In this document: piece after piece, positions 59,796 through 64,000 of the stretch
How the letters are laid out: every line of letters starts with the position of its first letter
Numbering within the stretch: the stretch's first letter is position 1
Origin: Gemmatimonadota bacterium
GTDB lineage: Bacteria > Latescibacterota > UBA2968 > GCA-2709665
Assembly: GCA_028874335.1 (NCBI GenBank)
Contig: JAPPJY010000096.1
Span: 1-64,000, forward strand
Direction: 5' to 3'
Length of the DNA stretch: 64,000 bases
Position numbers and translations under genes: made by a program
Notes under the pieces: model-generated
The model's database searches: none
Told to the model about the DNA's origin: nothing
The model's input: only the letters and a program-made list of their open reading frames with translations

Positions 59796-62700
59796 TCATC
59801 GCGTCCATGAAACCGCATCAGGGATACCGCGGCTGACGAGGACCTCCAGGTCCGGTTCCGGTATCCCGAGCGTAGTGGCGGCGCGCTTTGCGGCCGGCTC
59901 CGCCCAATCCCGGAGGATGCCGCGGACGCTACCCGTGGCGCGGTCCAGCAGCAGCGCGGTGGCGGGGCCCTCCATGCCGTCCAGTGTCACGACGCCTTCA
60001 GGGCCGGAAAACGAGATGCGCGCAAGCCGGCCGGCCCAATCCGGCTGTACAGGAAGAATGAAAGCGAAGACGCGGCCCTTGCCGCCGCACGCGATCTCGG
60101 CCATACCGAAGTTCAGATCGAATACTGTGCCTCCTTCTTGATCCTCACCCATGAGTCTGTAGGGACCGTCCATGCTCGGCAGGGATGGCGGCGCGTTGAC
60201 GACAAACGCCGATTCGAGGAAGAGTTCCTTGTCACCGTTCACACCGCCCCACAGCAGCAGGCCCCTTGCCGAACTTGTGTAGGCGGCCGCCGCCTCGTAC
60301 GTGCGCCTGCCGTGTAAGCGATGGCGCAAGGCCCTGGAAAAGCTGAATTCGCCGATCCATTGGGGGTGGCAATAAGACATCAGGTCGGGCGTTGTTGGAA
60401 TCACCAGGGTTTCGTTGAGAAAATCGTAACCCCACGCACCAATAGAGCCGTCCTCGGTAGGATAGTCGGGGTCGAGACTACGTGCTCCACACCCGGGCGC
60501 GTGCAGGAGACTCAGGTTGTGGCCGAGTTCGTGCGCGATGACGTTTCCGTCGAGGACGGACAGACTTACGTTTTCGGATAACAATGCTATCCCTCTCAAG
60601 CCACTGAGACCCTGCTCTCTGAAAATTCCCATATAATAGCCCTTCGCCCCTTCCATTGCATAAATCACCTGGATTTCAGACATCAAAACGCCATCATTGT
60701 CCGAAGTGGGATCCACCGAAGTCAACACGGGCTCATGAACGTTGAGTATGAAGTCGCGAACCGGAAGGACATCGCGGGTCAACCGAAATAGATCCGACTC
60801 GGACGACAGGTCGTTAGTTCTCATCAAAACGGTACTGTCCGGATTCTCAGACCACAGAAACGGTACCAATGTCAGTTCGAGAGGTGGCAAGGACCTCACG
60901 TCCAATGCCGTCCGACCCGTTGCGGGTAAACGAGCGCCGATGCCCAGGCCCGGGTCCAGCGTCCGGTTGGGATCGATCTCGACTACCATCTCCAGTCCGG
61001 GCATCACCACCGAACCCGGCACCAATGCATTGGCCGAATTCAACAATGACGCCTGGTTGACCTGCCATGGGATGCCCGTTGCCTGGCCTTCGATCTCTGC
61101 AGTATGCACCTCGGCGCCGTCCAGATAGAAGGTCGCCCGCACCGGGGGCATCGCGGCATCCGCGTCCTGCGCCGCGGTTACGAACACGCGGACTAATGCC
61201 GGCTCGCCGGCCACCAGCGGCACGGGATATTGCAGTGACTGGGTCGCCTGCGTCAGGTAGGCGGTCGACCTGTCGATACGGGTGCAGCCGGGCACGCGGC
61301 TATCCGGAATCCCGCTGAGCCACGCCCGGAAGTCAGCGTCCTGAGGAGCACAGAGGAGCGTTTCATCCAACCGCAGGGTTTCAAGGTTGAGACCGGCGAA
61401 TGTGTTGGGGAGGTTTCCGGATAAGGCGCCGTTGAAGGCGAGGTTCAGCGACTTGAGATTGGCAAGATTGCCCAGTTCCGAGGGTATCGCACCCGACAAC
61501 CGGTTTACGCTGAGATCCAGCGATTCGAGATTGGTGAGTTGCCCCAGATCTCGTGGTATCGCACCCGACAATCGGTTTTCCCTGAAGTCCAGGGTCTTGA
61601 GACTAGCGAGTTGCCCCAACTCTCGCGGCATTTCACCGGACAACTGGTTTTCGCTGAGGTCCAGCGATCTGAGATTGGTGAGTTGCCCAAGCTCTGATGG
61701 AATCCCCTCCTTTAACCGATTAGAGAAGAGATTCACGTGTTCGAGTTTGGTGAGTTGACCCAATTCACGCGGTATCGCACCCGACAACTGGTTTTCGCTG
61801 AGGCCCAGCCATCTGAGGTTCGTGAGTTGTCCGAGTTCGGGAGGGATCGGTCCCGTCAACTGATCAGCTGCAAGGAACAACTCCGTGAGGCTCGTGAGTT
61901 GCCCAAGCTCGGACGGAATCGGGCCCGTCAACTGATTGTAGCCTAGGTCCAGCCTATCGAGATTGCTGAGTTGTCCAAGTTCGGGAGGGATCGGTCCCGT
62001 CAATTCATTGTGGATAAGATACAATTCTGTGAGATTGGTGAGTCGTCCGAGCTCTGGTGGGATCGCCGCTTTTAACTGATTCGAGCCAAGGTGCAGCACT
62101 TTGAGCTTGGTAAGTTGCCCAAGCTCGGGAGGGATCGGTCCCGTCAGCTTGTTGCCGAAAAGGTGCAATTCTGTAAGATTCGTAAGTCGTCCAAGCTCTG
62201 GTGGAATCCCCTCCCTTAACTGATTAGAGGCGAGGTCCAGCACTTCGATTTCGGTGAGTTGACCAAGCTCGGGAGGGATCGGTCCCGTCAGCTCATTGGA
62301 ATTAAGGTACAATTCTGTGAGGTTGGTGAGTCGTCCAAACCCTGGCGGGATCTCGCCAGCTAACTGATTCCAGCCAAGGTTCAACGATGTAAGTTGTGTC
62401 AACTGTTCCAGGTGGCGAGGTATCAATCCCAGCAGGTTGTTTCTCGCCAGGTCCACTTTGGTCACCCGACCGCGGGCATCGGTGGTCACGCCGTGCCATT
62501 CTCCAAGCGGCTCTGCGCTCGTCCAATTCGTCGAATTCGGCCAGTTCGATCCATGCGTCCCGTTGTACAACTCCATCAGAGCATAGTAATCCTCGCGCGT
62601 GTCGGTACAGCGGACAACTCCGATCCTGTTGGGTATCTCATTTAACCACGTGTGGAACTCCGCATGTGGTGGGGCGCAGAGTTGCGTTCCGTCCAGAGCC

Positions 62701-64000
62701 AGAGAATCCAGGGCAAGGCGCGTGAGCCCCGTGGACACCGGACCGGACAGGCCGGTGTTTGCGGCAAGGTTCAGCGTCCTGAGATGGGTCAACCCTCCCA
62801 GTTGGTGAGGTATCGTTCCACGCAGGTTGTTGCCCTGAAGATCCAGCCTGGTCACGCGTCCGTCCACATCAGTTGTCACGCCGTACCATTCACCCAGCGT
62901 CGGGGTGCTCAACCATTCGGCCTTGTTTTTCCAGTTGGGGCCATCTGTGGCGTTATAGAGCGCCACCAGAGCATCCCGTTCCGGAAATGCACATTCGGCG
63001 GTGACTCTTTTGTCCGGTATCCCCTCGAGCCACTCCTGGAATTCGGCGGCCGCAGGTATGCACACCTGAGTTCCATTCAAACGGAGAACATCCAGAGCGA
63101 GATCGGTGAACGACTTTGGCAATGGTCCGGTCAGGTCTTTATTGTTACTGAGTCTCAACGAGGTGAGGTTGGTGAGCTGGCCCAGTTCAGACGGTATCAA
63201 TCCGGTCAACCGATTCACGTAGATGTGCATCTCTGTGAGGTTGGTGAGCTGGCCCAGTTCCGCTGGAAGTGGACCCGCCAACTGATTCCCACTAAGGTCC
63301 AGCCCTTTCAGGTTGGTGAGTTGGCCCAGTTCCGGACGGAGCGAGCCTCCCAACCGATTCACCTGAATGTACAATTCTGTGAGGTTGGTGAGCTGGCCCA
63401 GTTCCGCTGGGAGCGGGCCCGTCAACTGATTCCAGCTAAGGTCCAGCCTTTCCAGATTGGTGAGTCGGCCCAATTTCGGGGGGAGCGCTCCCGTCAATTG
63501 ATTCCTTTGAAGGTACAACCGCATGAGGTTGGTGAGTTGGCCCAGTTCCGCTGGGAGCGGGCCCGTCAATTGATTAAAGCTCAGGCTCAGTGTTTCGAGA
63601 TTAGTGAGCTGGCCCAGTTCCGGCGGGATCGAGCCCGTCAACTGATTAGGGCCAAGGGATAGCCGCTCGAGTTTGGTGAGCTGGCCCAGTTCCGCTGGCA
63701 GCGGGCCGTTCAACTGATTCCAGCTAAGGCCCAGACTCTCCAGATTGGTGAGCTGGCCCAGTTCCGGCGGGATCGCGTCCGTCAGTTGATTTGAGTCTAG
63801 GCTCAGCTCTTCGATATTGGTAAGTTGAGCTAGTTCCCCCGGGATCGGGCCCGTCAACTGATTTGAGGAAAGGTGCAAGATTCTGATTTTGGTAAGTTGG
63901 CTCAATTCCGGCGGGATCCCGCCAGTCAACTGATTCTCCCAAAGGTTTAAGACTTCTAGATTCGTGAGTTGACCCAATTCCGACGGTATCCTTCCCGTCA
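59796..64000 (-). CDS. Giant leucine-rich-repeat metzincin protease, 5' end outside the window
   Basis: The visible 1,400 or so residues lack the N-terminus, since the frame continues through position 64000. At least 28 plant-type LRRs with the consensus LGQLTNLxxLxLxxNQLTGP are arranged in three blocks (roughly residues 1-300, 380-430 and 500-860). They are separated by spacer modules with ALVALYNATDGPNW and LGEWYGVTTD sequences. After a beta-rich linker comes a metzincin zinc site, VIAHELGHNLSLLHAP (first His codon at 60531-60533), followed by a Met-turn PDLMSYCHPQW and a C-terminal beta domain. This would be an exported or surface protease targeted through its LRRs. The catalytic residues look intact. 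Confidence 0.87.
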   Translation of the reverse strand, partial: TGRIPSELGQLTNLEVLNLWENQLTGGIPPELSQLTKIRILHLSSNQLTGPIPGELAQLTNIEELSLDSNQLTDAIPPELGQLTNLESLGLSWNQLNGPLPAELGQLTKLERLSLGPNQLTGSIPPELGQLTNLETLSLSFNQLTGPLPAELGQLTNLMRLYLQRNQLTGALPPKLGRLTNLERLDLSWNQLTGPLPAELGQLTNLTELYIQVNRLGGSLRPELGQLTNLKGLDLSGNQLAGPLPAELGQLTNLTEMHIYVNRLTGLIPSELGQLTNLTSLRLSNNKDLTGPLPKSFTDLALDVLRLNGTQVCIPAAAEFQEWLEGIPDKRVTAECAFPERDALVALYNATDGPNWKNKAEWLSTPTLGEWYGVTTDVDGRVTRLDLQGNNLRGTIPHQLGGLTHLRTLNLAANTGLSGPVSTGLTRLALDSLALDGTQLCAPPHAEFHTWLNEIPNRIGVVRCTDTREDYYALMELYNGTHGSNWPNSTNWTSAEPLGEWHGVTTDARGRVTKVDLARNNLLGLIPRHLEQLTQLTSLNLGWNQLAGEIPPGFGRLTNLTELYLNSNELTGPIPPELGQLTEIEVLDLASNQLREGIPPELGRLTNLTELHLFGNKLTGPIPPELGQLTKLKVLHLGSNQLKAAIPPELGRLTNLTELYLIHNELTGPIPPELGQLSNLDRLDLGYNQLTGPIPSELGQLTSLTELFLAADQLTGPIPPELGQLTNLRWLGLSENQLSGAIPRELGQLTKLEHVNLFSNRLKEGIPSELGQLTNLRSLDLSENQLSGEMPRELGQLASLKTLDFRENRLSGAIPRDLGQLTNLESLDLSVNRLSGAIPSELGNLANLKSLNLAFNGALSGNLPNTFAGLNLETLRLDETLLCAPQDADFRAWLSGIPDSRVPGCTRIDRSTAYLTQATQSLQYPVPLVAGEPALVRVFVTAAQDADAAMPPVRATFYLDGAEVHTAEIEGQATGIPWQVNQASLLNSANALVPGSVVMPGLEMVVEIDPNRTLDPGLGIGARLPATGRTALDVRSLPPLELTLVPFLWSENPDSTVLMRTNDLSSESDLFRLTRDVLPVRDFILNVHEPVLTSVDPTSDNDGVLMSEIQVIYAMEGAKGYYMGIFREQGLSGLRGIALLSENVSLSVLDGNVIAHELGHNLSLLHAPGCGARSLDPDYPTEDGSIGAWGYDFLNETLVIPTTPDLMSYCHPQWIGEFSFSRALRHRLHGRRTYEAAAAYTSSARGLLLWGGVNGDKELFLESAFVVNAPPSLPSMDGPYRLMGEDQEGGTVFDLNFGMAEIACGGKGRVFAFILPVQPDWAGRLARISFSGPEGVVTLDGMEGPATALLLDRATGSVRGILRDWAEPAAKRAATTLGIPEPDLEVLVSRGIPDAVSWTR

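Noticed and set aside
61400-64000. Regularly spaced near-identical DNA repeats that could suggest a CRISPR array
   Set aside because: The 72-base period is in frame and encodes 24-residue leucine-rich repeats of one protein.

Overview
The window looks like a chromosomal segment of an uncultured, GC-rich Gram-negative bacterium of the FCB group, most plausibly Latescibacterota or a neighbour. The grounds are a TonB-dependent receptor, a secreted protein with a FlgD-like/T9SS-like C-terminal sorting domain, another ending in dockerin-like EF-hands, many phytanoyl-CoA-dioxygenase-like enzymes, carbohydrate and uronate catabolism, and dense families of short dispersed intergenic repeats. The phylum is an inference; no rRNA or marker gene is present. 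No rRNA, tRNA or CRISPR was recognised.

Layout. 1-10.6 kb (minus strand): sialidase-like and five-bladed-propeller glycosidase-like proteins, a CinA homologue, a TPP enzyme, an amidohydrolase, a Nudix hydrolase, a PhyH dioxygenase, a GNAT and a D-cysteine desulfhydrase/ACC deaminase-like enzyme. 10.8-15.7 kb (plus): two more PhyH enzymes, a mannonate-dehydratase-like TIM barrel, and small toxin-antitoxin type genes. 15.7-21.5 kb: an accessory run of methyltransferases, GNATs and a terpene-cyclase-like protein, one methyltransferase being frameshifted. 22.1-25.5 kb: four integron attC sites in direct orientation separating three gene cassettes, with no integrase in the window (a CALIN-type array). 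25.8-32.1 kb: a GHL6-type glycoside hydrolase, a two-module PhyH protein, a Nudix hydrolase and small antitoxin-like genes.

32.3-44.6 kb is a cobalamin acquisition and remodelling locus under a B12 riboswitch. Its order is riboswitch and terminator, btuF-like binding protein, btuB-like TonB receptor, a secreted beta-propeller (position and fold suggest a BtuG-like surface B12 binder), cbiZ, cbiB, a secreted double-Cache protein with a sorting domain, an intruding hicB with a decayed hicA, then btuD and btuC. Together these would capture corrinoids at the surface, import them across both membranes, cut off the old lower loop (CbiZ) and rebuild it (CbiB).

44.8-51.2 kb is a defence island, with an Rpn/PD-(D/E)XK-like protein and McrBC, bracketed by two direct copies of a repeat of about 325 bp. 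51.4-59.6 kb (minus): a two-component pair, a divergent QueA-like protein, an SDR, a secreted heparinase-like lyase and a Kelch propeller. From 59.8 kb to the right edge runs a very large secreted-type protein with 28 plant-type leucine-rich repeats fused to a metzincin protease, truncated by the window edge.
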